A stretch of 64,000 nt of DNA. Source: Caenorhabditis remanei (Eukaryota; Nematoda; Chromadorea; Rhabditida; Rhabditidae). The notes under the pieces were generated by a model, which was not told the DNA's origin, searched no databases, and saw nothing but the letters and a program-made list of their open reading frames with translations. The DNA lies in contig NC_071330.1 in the NCBI RefSeq assembly GCF_010183535.1, forward strand, positions 753,217 through 817,216, given 5' to 3'. Positions 11,796-22,315 of this stretch are shown here, piece after piece (within the stretch, counting starts at the first letter, position 1; each line of letters opens with the position of its first letter). The position numbers and the translations under genes are program-made.

Positions 11796-14026
11796 TGGAT
11801 TATAATTTGGTGACGGAATCTCAAAAGCCCCGAAAACATACAACTCTTGGAGCCAAAAAGACGCAAGAAAATTTACCTGTAAGTTTCCAGATAAAAATGT
11901 ATCGGTAAATTTACCGAACCGTTCCGAACACCTCACACTGCTTACTTTAGTTTCTAGTTTCTGCTTGAGCGAGTAGTAAACAATGTTCAGTGAGGAAACT
12001 TACAAATTAATATCAAATCGGAAAAAAATCCACCTCTTTTAAAGGCACATCCAACTTTATCTAGTATATCTCAGAACGGGTTGGTGAAATGCTAATAAGC
12101 TAGTGCGCTCTGTTACAAACCATGACTATTTGGGTTACTGTATAAGGGTTATCATCGCACCAATCGTTTTCGTGAGCCAAAGTCGCATGAACATTGACAG
12201 AAGCAAGTAAACTTTAGCACTGCATTTTTCTAAAATAGGAAACTACTGTCACAAACTGAGGTACCCAACTGAAGTACCGTTTTCAAAAAGTTCCATGCGC
12301 CTTTAAAAACAAATGATTTTTTTTCAAAATGGCAAGAGACTTTGCTATCAAAGGATCTTATGAATCAAAAATCTGCCTCCAGTCAGTCAGTACTACGGAG
12401 TCCTCTCAGAAGGCTGAGATCTCTCACATACCTCATTTCATGAATAATTTGCTCCATCTCTCCTTCTTTCCGTGGAGTTTTACTTGCATTCCGGACGACG
12501 ACTACTTGAAAAGAGAAAACGAGATTCTTTCACACGCTACCATATGAATTCATGAATAACAATCCTTCTCGCCGCCATTTTATGAATCTGTAATTGCGAA
12601 GACGTGGGGGGATGAGATATTGATATCGAAAGTTGGTTTTTAGAAGATTTTAGAAGATTTTAGAAGATCCGGGGGAGAGGGAGAAATGGGGGAGACATCG
12701 CGTCATACTGTGGGAGAATGAGTGGGTTGGGATGACGGAAAAATTGGGTTTGATATACTTTTAGTGGTCTCGGGATAGCTCAATGGAATTGGAGAAACGG
12801 GAAGGGTAGTTTTGCAACCAAACAGATTTTATATGTATCACCATAACTTTAGGACCAAGATCACTACACATTTATTTTGCTGTAAATAGTCCTGAAAATA
12901 GATAAAATTAAAATTTTTGGTAAAAGTTTATAGTTTTGCTGCAAAAAACCTCAAAAATATTGCAAATTCGAAAGGATGAACAACATTTTCAAGCTTTAGG
13001 AAAATCCCATTTATCCGGTTTTGAAATTTCCCGTTTCAAAACGTCGCTATCTTTTCAAATGGGTTTCATGCAAACAGGATACTAGCTTCGATTTGACTAT
13101 TTTATAGCTCAAAAACGCGTAAAAGACACGCCAGGTACTCAAATTTTAAAAATTTCTTGAAGCTGACGTGAAATAATCGGTTTCTAGGCCATCCTTTCTC
13201 TTAATGATATAACTTTTTTATTATAACACACTCTGAACTTTGGTTTCATGGCAACTATGTAGTTTCCCATGAGTCAAGTTTGATCCCGAGTACTCACACA
13301 CCTCTTTTTTTAGACCTTTTTTTCTAGACCGCCCCCAACAAATACCAAAGATGGGCGGTGCACGCCTGTTGGAGTACACGGGACCAGTACTCACAAAATG
13401 AGAAGAAAATCCGAAATTTCAGAAAACGCGTTCAAGGTGCGCCAGACAGAAGTTACACTCAAAGAGCCAGTCAGCATTCTTAGATATCATTAAATCGTTG
13501 AAGAAATACAGAAACCAAGAAATCCGGACACTCCAACACACAGACCGACCTAAGTTTCCTAGTTAGCACGGCACGGAGATTCCGGTAGAGCGCTGTTGCA
13601 TGAACAGTGGTATAAGAATAACTAACGATTCTAGAGCATCCAGACATTCAGACGCTCAGGACACACAGACAGACAAATACGCTTCTCGTTTTACGATGAT
13701 GTACTTTTGTCTACGTCCTCTCCTGCTCTGGTCTCTTCCTCTCTCTCCCATTAAATTTCTTAGTGATGTAACAACAAAAGCGGCGCCCGTATGGAGAAGA
13801 AAAGTGATTCTCCCTTCTTTTCTTTCTTTTTTTGCTCCCATCCTATTTCTTAGTGAGAGCAGAGTTAAGTCGGTCTCTCTCTCTGCGGAAATTGTTGTTT
13901 TATTATGTGTTTCTGAGCAACCAGGGGAGTAAGGAAAAAGAGAAGAAAGAGAAGAACATATGTATTGAGGGGAAGATAGATGGTCTTTGAAGAAACCCAG
14001 AGGAATCTATGTAGAGAACTCAATTA

Positions 14027-14567
14027 CAGGGTGTCGCAAAATTACCCGCAAAAACGTTTGACAAGGCGATTGACGCGATTGCGGTGCGCGTATTATTTAA
14101 ATTTTTGTTCATTTTTAAGTTTTTCACCATTCTGCCGAAATTCAGATCAATCGGTTTTGTTTTAGATAAATGGGACCGCCGAGTCCAAATTGCTCTTCCT
14201 ACAAAGTAGACTTCCTGTTTCGGCATGTAGATCAAACGGGAGCTTGTAGATAACATCATTATCGTATGCATCTCCCTTTGTTACATAGGTGTGAAAAAAA
14301 GTTTTTCGAAAAAGCTTCACTCCGTCTTGAGATACAAAAATTAAGCGCGAAATCCGAGTCCCCAGATTACCTGCGTGCAACTATCGACGCCTACCCTAGA
14401 CTTCTTCGTGCTGTCATCGAAAATAGAGGAGGTCGGATGGTACAAGATTAACTGATAATTGTTGATATGATCAAGAATAAACTTTTTGCTGATTCCCAGG
14501 GTTTTCTGACTTTTACTTTTTTAGATATAGCTCTTATAGCTTGTGCGGGTAATTCTGCGCCACCCTG
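14027..14567. mobile_element. decayed Tc1/mariner-like element, 541 bp
   Basis: Terminal inverted repeats CAGGGTGTCGCAAAATTACC and the complement of GGTAATTCTGCGCCACCCTG are flanked by TA on both sides, the Tc1/mariner target duplication. The inside keeps a short transposase-like C-terminus in the plus orientation (see 14266-14451). Too short to be autonomous; most likely an internally deleted copy. Confidence 0.7.
14266..14451 (+). pseudogene. C-terminal remnant of a mariner/IS630-type transposase
   Basis: The second half of this 61-codon frame reads YLRATIDAYPRLLRAVIENR followed by GG. That resembles the end of DDE transposases of the Tc1/mariner/IS630 group, where a helix with PRRLQAVIxxxGGH-like sequence closes the protein. 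It stops 116 bp before the right terminal repeat of its element. No catalytic Asp/Glu segment is left. The family call rests on this short stretch plus the TA-flanked ends. Confidence 0.55.
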
Positions 14568-14694
14568 TAAGTTGTTAATTACTCATGGTAGTTAAAGTAA
14601 AAACTTAGTGACTCTCTAACTAGGAAATGATCGAGATATATGTCACTAGAACGGAAATTTTGCAAAAAAATCGTATTAAAAACTACTAGCTTTA

Positions 14695-14888
14695 CTAGGG
14701 AAGGCCTCCAGGTGACCGTGATGACAAGGTAATGACTTGTCAGCGGTCCAAACTTTGACCTCGTTTTTCTTGAATACTAGACCTCAAAGGCACAAAGTGA
14801 GTATATATTTGGAATCAGCGTATTCTCAGCTTTCCAATGGTAAAGGTCACGACCCGTAACTCCACGGTCACCTGGAGGCCTTGCCAAG
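14695..14888. mobile_element. 194-bp fold-back element (CTAGGGAAGGCCTCCAGGTG)
   Basis: The left end CTAGGGAAGGCCTCCAGGTG pairs with CACCTGGAGGCCTTGCCAAG at the right. Inside are TTTGACC and GGTCACGACCCGTAACTCCA. The ends resemble those of the 618-bp element at 8424-9041. Confidence 0.65.
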
Positions 14889-15060
14889 TTAGTAATAACC
14901 GATATACATATTTAGAGAAAAACACAGTGCCTACACAGCCATATATTTTGACCCTGGATCCTTCCACGACTCTGGATCCTAGCCATAGACAAAAAATGAA
15001 TAACTCATCAAAAAAGAACTCCAGACACCTTTGATCCCTCCATTGAGAAGACCTTCTCAA

Positions 15061-15235
15061 TCAACGTCTATTCATAAACATTGTTCGAAAAAATAAATCA
15101 TGTCTATACTAAATGGAACATCAGTTTGGACTTTTCTGATCAGAAATCAGGGAAAATTTGTCATTTTTTGATTCAAAATACAATATTGAAGCTAAATATA
15201 GGTAGCGTTTAAGGTATTTCACGTTTTGTATTCAT
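15061..15235. repeat. direct repeat shared with 17099-17272
   Basis: AACGTCTATTCATAAACATT and the following ~170 bases, including GGAACATCAGTTTGGACTTT and TTGAAGCTAAATATAG, recur almost unchanged at 17099-17272, upstream of the second array gene. This marks the segmental duplication that built the array. Confidence 0.8.
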
Positions 15236-15239
15236 GCTC

Positions 15240-15765
15240 TGACTTGCGAACCGGGCCGGGACATAACTTGTTTGAAATTCAACATTATGAGCTGAAAAAT
15301 ATACCAAAATGGAGATCTCAACGAGTTCTACGTCTGTGACCTACTACGAGCAGGATGGCTAATTGTTAATGTACCGTACCGTATGTACCTATCGGTGTTA
15401 TGAAAAGTGTGCACAACATCTTTAACATATGAAAACTTTGGTGACTCATACATCGGCTAGCAGGAAGATTGATCCGGTTTTGACAGCAAAAGTGGGTTCC
15501 ACGTAGACGAAAGTACATGTGTCCCAATTTATACATCGATTGAAAGCGGCGTGTTCAAAGTCTTCCCTTGTCAGCGAGATCTACTGGTTGGCTGTGCTAG
15601 AATGGTTTTTGGGCTATTTTTGAGTGGTTTGACACTTTATCCCGGTTAGCAGCATATTAACAACTGACCATCCGGCCCATATTATATCAGAAATATAGAA
15701 CTCGCCGAGATCTACATTTAGGTATACTTTTCAGCTCATAACAGTCAGTTTAAAGCGATTCACGC
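15240..15765. repeat. split copy of the CGGGCC palindromic family
   Basis: A left half (CTTGCGAACCGGGCCGGGAC to about 15370) and a right half (CATCCGGCCCATATTATATC to about 15765) are separated by about 280 bp of unrelated sequence. It lies directly upstream of the first array gene's promoter motif. Confidence 0.6.
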
Positions 15766-15802
15766 CCGCGTTATCCACTAGCAATTTCTCTTTTTCTCTC
15801 CC

Positions 15803-15880
15803 CACGTGATATATTTCCCCGGATATCTTTGTTATCTTTCGTATTGTTCAGTCGGTCATCTTCCCCGAATAAGGGGGAGA
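15803..15880 (+). promoter_or_regulatory. conserved class-1 promoter block of array gene 1
   Basis: GTGATATATTTCCCCGGAT is followed by TGTTATCTTTCGTATTGTTC, AGTCGGTCATC and the palindrome TTCCCCGAATAAGGGGGA. The palindrome (about 15861-15878) starts about 106 bp before the ATG. The block recurs at the same distance before array genes 2 and 4 but not before 3 and 5. TTATC is a GATA-factor core, so gut expression is conceivable (inference). Confidence 0.6.
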
Positions 15881-15966
15881 TTTTACTATCCGTTTGCATC
15901 TAATTTTCGATTAAGACACGCATCTTTTTCAAACCTTTTGTTTTCCAAACGACAACTCACCCAAAT

Positions 15967-16700
15967 ATGAAGTCAGCATTGTTCCTCTGTCTATTTTTTG
16001 CAGCTCACTCTCATGCAGGTATATGATAGTTCTTTTTAACAGTATTTGCCAAAAAATGCTCCAAATATCATCTTTGAGGTCTCACGCAATCTTTATGGAG
16101 AGTACTCTATCTATATAAACTCGTTTGTTTTCAGAGACCATACCATTCACTTCACTTCTAAACATTGAGGAAGAGCTTGCCAACATCTCCACTACCTGCT
16201 TATCCCATCGAGATCACGAGGAAATAACTGGCAACACACTTCGCTATTATTTTGCAGAGATTTTCAACTCAATCTTGATAAATAATGCACAATTGCTTAT
16301 TGGTATGATAGAAATGCGTGCGGCGCTGGGAATGCCACCACGTGGACCATGGAAACGGAAGAGGATTCTGAGTGAAGAAGATATTCTGGCGGCGCCGACG
16401 ATCGAAGAATACTATGAGAGACGGGAGGAGAGTATGAATTCTCTGAATCTCGATAGCCGGTTCTTCTTGGAGAAAAACTTCCCACCGGTTATCGCGTTTT
16501 TGGATAAAAGATTCCCTACGATTCGAGGAATCTATCGACAGGAATTCCGGAATGCAAAGAAGGTAGTGGATAGAGAAGAGGTGGATTCAATGGTTCACAA
16601 GTTTCGCCAGATGGCAAGTCGTATGGATGAGGCAGTAGACAATATGAGAAGAGAATCTTTGATTTGCTATCTTGCAAATAAGGATAAGCTAGAGAATTAG
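15967..16700 (+). CDS. array gene 1: secreted ~22 kDa protein, unknown family
   Basis: Exon 1 (15967-16018, 52 nt, ends in phase 1) encodes a signal peptide, MKSALFLCLFFAAHSHA. Exon 2 (16135-16700) encodes the mature part; total 205 residues. I do not recognise the family. It looks helical, with blocks shared by all five array members: L-RxALGMPPRGPW, EEYYERREE, FLEKNFPPVIAFLDKRFPTI and IYRQEF. Two cysteines (TTCLSH and LICYL) could form one disulphide. Exon 2, the last ~55 bp of the intron and the 3' flank are nearly identical to array gene 3. Exon 1 and the promoter instead match genes 2 and 4. That mosaic suggests recombination inside the intron. Expected to be secreted; role unknown. Confidence 0.85.
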
Positions 16701-17302
16701 TTATGATCCCCTCTACATACCTCTCCAAATGAATATGTTTTATTTTTTATTTTTTATTAATGCTTCCTAATGAATTATGTTAAAACAAAACAGGATCAAA
16801 AACCAGGTATGTCAGAACCTGAACCAGACGCACTTGTGGGAGATGTGTGCCTAGACTTGTGAGAGGCTCGCGCTAGTACTCTAATAATGAATAAGCATAC
16901 CTGGAATGTGAATGAGCATTGTGAACTTTTAGGACTGCAGCCTCGAATGTTTATGATATTTTCATGTAACTATTTAAATATACAGTAAGAGTCACTGGAG
17001 GTCAGATAAAGTCCCTCAGGCATGTTCTTAATCTGAAATGACACCATCTAAATTTATACCAGTTCCGACCTGGGGAACTGGTATAAATTTATACCAGTTA
17101 ACGTCTATTCATAAACATTGTTCAACAAAAAGAAATCATGTCTATACAAAATGGAACATCAGTTTGGACTTTTCTGATCAGAAATCAGGGAAAATTTGTC
17201 ATTCTTTGGTTCAAGATACAATATTGAAGCTAAATATAGATAGCGTTTAAGCAATTGCAAGTTTTGTATTCATGCTCTGACTTACTTCATCTACATATTT
17301 CA

Positions 17303-17639
17303 CAAGGGAAGTACATGACGAGGCGGGTTGAACTTTTTCTATAAATTTGACCGTAGGTAATTTGGACCTTGAGGATTTCAAAACTGTAATAAAAATCAGC
17401 GAAATGCTCACGTAAACCGAGTTATGACCCGTCAAACTTTTCAATTTGTTCATGTGGTTAAGCTTTTTACGTGAACTTTAAATTTTGTACTGTAGAATTG
17501 CAAGTTTGACGGGTCATAACTCGGTTTACGTGAGGATTTCGCTGATTTTTATTGCAGATTTGGAATCAGCAGGGTCCAAATTACCTACGGTCAAATTTAT
17601 AGAAAAAGTTCAACCCGCCTCGTCATGTACTTCCCTTGT
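17303..17639. mobile_element. 337-bp palindromic element (CAAGGGAAGT termini)
   Basis: The arms read CAAGGGAAGTACATGACGAG at the left and the complement, ending ACTTCCCTTG, at the right. Inside, CGTAAACCGAGTTATGACCC and its complement face each other. Related elements with the same CGAGTTATNACC core lie at 23873-24175, 43148-43462 and 49088-49540. Confidence 0.75.
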
Positions 17640-17878
17640 CAGATGAGTTATTTAAAGTTATGAGCTTTTAGAAAGGTGGCATTTTAATATTTATACAGTT
17701 GTGTCCTACGTTTATTTCGAATTTGCAGATCTGATCTTTACTTTTTTCTTGGGACCAGAGTTGAACGGAATTCCGCCTTCCGCCTTATAGAACTCCGTTT
17801 GAAGCGAGCTATGCGCCAGCCCGTGTCGACCCGTTTCGCCCCGGTTGATCCACAAACAATATTCCCTTATTTCTTCCC

Positions 17879-17960
17879 ATGTGATATATTTGCACGGATG
17901 TAATCTCTGTTATCAATCGTATTGTTCAGTCGGTCATCTTCCCCGAATAAGGGGGAGATT
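17879..17960 (+). promoter_or_regulatory. conserved class-1 promoter block of array gene 2
   Basis: It repeats GTGATATATTT, CTGTTATCAATCGTATTGTTC and AGTCGGTCATC, then the palindrome TTCCCCGAATAAGGGGGA about 101 bp before the ATG. Same order and spacing as upstream of array genes 1 and 4. Confidence 0.6.
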
Positions 17961-18039
17961 TTACAATCCGTTTGCATCCTACTATTCGATTTGTATCTTT
18001 TCCAAACCGTTTGTCAGTCAAACCACTACTTTTTCAAAT

Positions 18040-18787
18040 ATGAAGTCAGTATTGTTCTTCTGTCTATTTTTTGCTGCTCACTCACACGCAGGTATGCTTT
18101 TTTGCGAGTTTCAAAAAAATGGTCGAAAAAGTTTGATTCGATCCAAGTTTGTCAACTTTTGTAGTATCAAAAAAAACTTCAGAAATCGCCGACAACTCCA
18201 TAGATGAGGTCTCGCTTCTCCTAAACGAGACCCTCCAGACATCTGCGCCACTTGACCTTGATAAAGAAATCCGAGCGATTGCCTATGCCAACCTTACTGC
18301 AGAGGATCACAAAAGGTTTTCCGATAGGATGGATCTAAGACCAGCCCAGAAGCTTATTGGTCGCTCAGAGTTACGTTCTGCTCTCGGATTGGAGCCACGT
18401 GGATCTAACTACAGTAGGACAACAAATGACGGAAACGATACCTCTATAGAGGACTACTATGAGTGGAAGGAGCCGAAAGTCGGAATACGTGTTGATAAGA
18501 ACGCTACAATGGCCGCCTCGTTTTTGGATATGCGGTTTCCAGCGATTCGAACTATTTACAACCAAAAGTTTCAAGGAATTCTCGAACGACCTGAAGCGAA
18601 TGGGACGATTAGCAGAGAAGACGTTGACCTATTGACTTCGGAGTATTATGTCATTGCCAAGAGATTGGATAGAGCATTAAACAAACTGGAGCTACGTGAT
18701 ATAATTGCAGAGGATCCGGATATTCCGTTTATCGTTAAATTTTTTGCCAGTATTGCCGACGGATTAAGTAACATTATTGATTATTAA
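18040..18787 (+). CDS. array gene 2: divergent secreted paralogue, no cysteines
   Basis: Exon 1 (18040-18091, 52 nt) encodes the signal peptide MKSVLFFCLFFAAHSHA. Exon 2 (18183-18787) gives a 218-residue precursor. Family blocks are kept in altered form: LIGRSELRSALGLEPRG, IEDYYEWKEP, FLDMRFPAIRTIYNQKF. The mature part has no cysteine, unlike genes 1, 3 and 5. It carries NxT/S sites (NET, NLT, NDT, NAT) and a hydrophobic C-terminus (IPFIVKFFASIADGLSNII). The intron is 91 bp. AATAAA lies at 18831. Family and function are not recognised. It shares promoter class and signal peptide with genes 1 and 4. Confidence 0.85.
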
Positions 18788-18879
18788 TAGGTTTTGTTGT
18801 GAAAAGTTATACTGTATTTAATACTCTTATAATAAATTGATACATATAATAAGGTCGCTTTCTTTTCAACCCCTCCCGC

Positions 18880-19045
18880 TGTTGACCTCCTAATTGGATA
18901 ATCCTTATCAGATCCTATTGTTTACACTTGTCTCTCCGGCGGGAAATCATTTTATATATGTATTGTTGGACAGACTCCTTCATTTCTTTTGAATGATATC
19001 TCAATTTCCCTTCTCTATATTTCATTTCTGTTTTAAAAACACTAA
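18880..19045 (+). promoter_or_regulatory. class-2 promoter region of array gene 3
   Basis: Shared with array gene 5: GACCTCC, ATTGGA, ACACTTGTCTCTCCGGC, and AATGATATCTCAATTT with TTTCATTTCTGTTTTAAAA. CCTTATCAGA contains TGATAAGG on the minus strand, a good GATA-factor site of the type used by intestinal ELT factors. The class-1 palindrome is absent. Confidence 0.5.
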
Positions 19046-19061
19046 TTTTTCAGGTGTATAA

Positions 19062-20250
19062 ATGAGGAATGCAATTGTCGCCTGTTTGCTCTTTGTCACT
19101 CACTTAAATGCAGGTATAGTTGTTGTTTGTTAAATAAGATGTTACAAGGACTGATGTTGTTTTAATACATGTGAAGAATGGGGCCCTATTGTGATTTTTC
19201 GGATTCCGTGTATATCGCACTTCTTTTATAAGAAATGTACCGTTATATGAATACTGACAATAGAACTCCTTTTAGAAAATGTCTGAGAATTTGCTGAAAA
19301 TTGGCTCATAGGTAGTGTCGACCATTTTGAATGCTCGTTTTGAGCTCCGTAGCAGGAAGAGGCAGAAGATTTTATGACCATCGTATTCAGAATGGTCGAA
19401 ACTACCTATGAGCCAATTTTCAGCAAATTCTCAGACATTTTCTAAAAGGAGTTCCCTTGTAAGTAAGCTTAAGGGAGGTTACACATCAAAAAATGATTGT
19501 TCTTTTCCCGTTACGGTGTACTTTGAAAAGACCAAAAACCGATTAAACGTATCACAAAGTTTTTGAAATCGCACAATATATTTGTGAATATTTAAACGCT
19601 TCTAGGAATACTTCTGAGCACGACGAGGAGTCTCATGTAATCTTTATGGAGAGTACTCTATTATATAAACTCGTTTGTTTTCAGAGGCCATACCATTCAC
19701 TTCACTTCTGAACATCGAGGAAGAGCTCGCCAACATCTCCATTTCTTGCTTATCCCATCGAGATCACGAGGAAATAACTGGCAACACACTTCGCTATGGG
19801 TTTGCAGAGACTTTCAACTCAATCTTGATAAATCACGCACAATTGCTTATTGGTATGATAGAAATGCGTGCGGCGCTGGGAATGCCACCACGTGGACCAT
19901 GGAAACGTGCAAGGATTCTGAGTGAAGAAGATATTCTGGCGGCGCCGACGATCGAAGAATACTATGAGAGACGGGAGGAGAGTATGAATTCTCTGAATCT
20001 CGATAGCCGGTTTTTCTTGGAGAAAAACTTCCCACCGGTTATCGCGTTTTTGGATAAAAGATTCCCTACGATTCGAGGAATCTATCGACAGGAATTCCGG
20101 AATGCAAAGAAGGTAGTGGATAGAGAAGATGTGGATTCAATGGTTCACAAATTTCGCCAGATGGCCGGTCGTATGGATGAGGCAGTAGACAATATGAGAA
20201 GAGAATCTTTTACTTGCTATCTTGCAAATAAGGATAAGCTAGAGAATTAG
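19062..20250 (+). CDS. array gene 3: secreted ~22 kDa protein, chimeric copy of gene 1
   Basis: Exon 1 (19062-19113, 52 nt) encodes a different signal peptide, MRNAIVACLLFVTHLNA. Exon 2 (19685-20250) completes 205 residues. Exon 2 differs from gene 1 at only a few residues. An acceptor (TTTTTCAG) lies 11 bases before the ATG. The 571-bp intron carries a 192-bp fold-back element (19263-19454). Its last ~55 bp and the 3' flank to about 20630 are near copies of gene 1. So a class-2 promoter and first exon drive a gene-1-type mature protein. Two cysteines are conserved. Function unknown. Confidence 0.85.
19263..19454. mobile_element. 192-bp fold-back element in array gene 3 intron
   Basis: GAACTCCTTTTAGAAAATGT, CTGAGAATTTGCTGAAAATT and GGCTCATAGGTAGT at the left are mirrored almost perfectly at the right. 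Arms are about 55 bp. No coding content; MITE-like. Confidence 0.7.
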
Positions 20251-20640
20251 TTATGATCCCCTCTACATACCTCTCCAAATGAATAGTTTTATTTTTTATT
20301 AATGCTTTCTAATGAATTATATTAAAGCAAAACAGGAGAAAATCAACAACCAGCTATGTCAGAACCTGAACCAGGCGTTCCCCAAGCCTCCCACAAGTCT
20401 TTGCCTGCTTTTACGTGACACACTTGTGAGAGGCTCGTGCTAGTACTCTAATAATGAATAAGCATACCTGGAATGTGAATGAGCATTGTGAACTTTTAGG
20501 ACTGCAGCCTCGAGTCAAGGGTTTGTCATGAAATATTATTTTGATATGTTTATGATATTTTCATTTATTTATTTCAATATACAGTAAGAGTCACTGGAGG
20601 TTAGATAAAACCCCTCAGACATGTACCAGATCCGACCTGG
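20251..20640. repeat. 3' flank duplicated from array gene 1 (16701-17035)
   Basis: TTATGATCCCCTCTACATAC, AAGCATACCTGGAATGTGAA and TATACAGTAAGAGTCACTGG occur in the same order downstream of both gene 1 and gene 3, with small indels. This sets the downstream limit of the duplicated segment. Confidence 0.75.
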
Positions 20641-20847
20641 GAAAAGAAAATCTGAAGTTCCGGCATTAATAATCCAAAAAAATTTAGTTACTGTAATTAA
20701 AATATACTCTTCTTTTTCAAACTCTGCCCGCTGCACATTACTGAATAGTCATCTTTCCCGTATTATATCACAGCTCAAAATATCGAGTTCTAAGCAAGTT
20801 ACGCCCAGCCTCGGTTGATCCACAAACAATGTTCCCTCATTTGTTCC

Positions 20848-20930
20848 CATGTGATATATTTCCCCGGATGTTATCTTTGTTGTCATTTGTATTGTTCAGT
20901 CGGTCATCTTTCCCGAATAAGGGGGAGATT
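20848..20930 (+). promoter_or_regulatory. conserved class-1 promoter block of array gene 4
   Basis: GTGATATATTTCCCCGGATG is followed by ATTGTTCAGTCGGTCATC and a one-base variant of the palindrome (TTTCCCGAATAAGGGGGA), about 106 bp before the ATG. Confidence 0.6.
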
Positions 20931-21014
20931 TTACTATTCGTTTGCATCAAATTTTCGACTAAGACGCGTATCTTTTCCAAACCGTTTGTCAGTCAAACCA
21001 CTACTTTTACAAGT

Positions 21015-21706
21015 ATGAAGTCAACATTATTCCTCTGTCTATTTTTTGCAGCTCCCTTACATGCAGGTATGCTAAATGCTTCAAATCTCATTAAAAACCT
21101 TTTGTCCACATTTCGTGGTGAGACCCAGAACATTTGTTGAGAAGAAAACGTATTTTTTCAGAAGATCCCAATACCTCTATTGAAAGCGAATACTCCAAAA
21201 TCTCCACAACATGCTTCAGCTCAAGAGACCATGAACTTCTATTAGGAGACTTCATAAAACATGGCTCCGCACGCTTGATTTCTTATACTCTGTTTGGTTA
21301 TAGTGCGGCGACAATTGGGCTTGAAGAGTTACGGAAGGCACTCGATTTTGGGCCGGTTCGCCCATGGACACGTTATAAGTATGGGGAACCTACTAAACAG
21401 GAACTGGAATCAGCATCAAGTTTAGAGGACTATTACAACCTAATTGAGCCGATCATTCAAAGTCTCGATAATGATTTCTATTTCGAGAAGAATGTCCATA
21501 TAGCGATTGATTATTTGGATAAGAGGCTTCCATCGATTCGCAACATTTTTAGACGGAGATTTGAAGAAGTGTCTAAAGGATTGAAGAAGGATAGAAAATT
21601 AGTTGATATCATGAAAGATGAATGGATGGCGACGAATAAAAAGATTAGGAGAGCGATTCTTGAAATGAGGAGAAACGATGACAAATGTGTTGAGTGGAAT
21701 TGGTAG
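21015..21706 (+). CDS. array gene 4: divergent secreted paralogue
   Basis: Exon 1 (21015-21066, 52 nt) encodes MKSTLFLCLFFAAPLHA, a signal peptide. Exon 2 (21162-21706) completes 198 residues. Family blocks are visible but diverged: STTCFSSRDHELLLG, LEELRKALDFGPVRPW, LEDYYNLIEPI, FEKNVHIAIDYLDKRLPSI, RNIFRRRFEE. Two cysteines sit in the same places as in genes 1 and 3 (TTCFSS and KCVEW). The intron is 95 bp. AATAAA lies at 21781. Class-1 promoter. Function unknown. Confidence 0.85.
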
Positions 21707-22059
21707 TGATATTGATATCAGAAGAACCGTGTCCATTCATTGTTTTCATTGATTCTCTCTCATTTTGTTAATCAAATTTGAATAAATTCATGCATTATGT
21801 CAAATTTTTTTTCGTTCCACCAGTTTCCATCGTTTGAAAATGGTAAACATTCCATTTCAGGTTTGAAAATCACGGTGTGATAAAAAATTGTAGAAGACCA
21901 CAAAGAGAGTTTGTTTCGACCACATAAAATAGTTTTCCGAGAAAAATCTTTCTAAACATCAACTGATCGTTCGATTTTCGAGGTGGTCTCAAAGAAATTT
22001 CGCGGCCTAAAAGTGAGTTTTGGGATATGAAAAGTGAGTGGTTCATGAAAATTTGTGAA

Positions 22060-22315
22060 CGACCTCCCGTTACCGACCTTCTGATTGGAAATTCCCTATC
22101 ACATCTCATTGGTGACACTTGTCTCTTCGGCCGAAATTATACATTATACATGTGTATGGATGAACCAGCCTGAATATGTTGAATATGTTCATTTATGTCT
22201 CTCTCACAAATTTGCGGACATTTGAACAGATAGACATGCGTTTTATATAAGAATGATATCTCAATTTTCATTTTCTGTGTTTCATTTCTGTTTTTAAAAC
22301 CGCCAAGGTGCATAA
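22060..22315 (+). promoter_or_regulatory. class-2 promoter region of array gene 5
   Basis: It shares with array gene 3 the elements GACCTCC, GATTGGA, ACACTTGTCTCTTCGGC, ATACATGTGTAT-like sequence and GAATGATATCTCAATTT with TTTCATTTCTGTTTT, directly before the first exon. Confidence 0.45.

Larger units (their letters stand above)
4400..15966. other. gene-poor, repeat-dense interval
   Basis: About 11.5 kb between the cah-1 start and the first array gene. I find no run of exons with matching phases, signal peptide or recognised domain on either strand. The interval holds fold-back repeats, purine-rich tracts (about 7370-7690), many TTTGAAAC/GTTTTGAAACGTC motifs (about 7760-13200), a poly-G/GGT tract (9890-10025) and a mariner-like remnant. 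Regulatory DNA or ncRNA genes could be present unseen. Confidence 0.5.

Noticed and set aside
12329..12547. 72-codon plus-strand open frame with acidic C-terminus
   Set aside because: No acceptor/donor pair with a matching neighbour exon and no recognisable motif.
13600..13932. 110-codon plus-strand open frame
   Set aside because: Low-complexity start, no signal peptide or motif, no partner exon with matching phase, and it lies in pyrimidine-rich repeat-like DNA.
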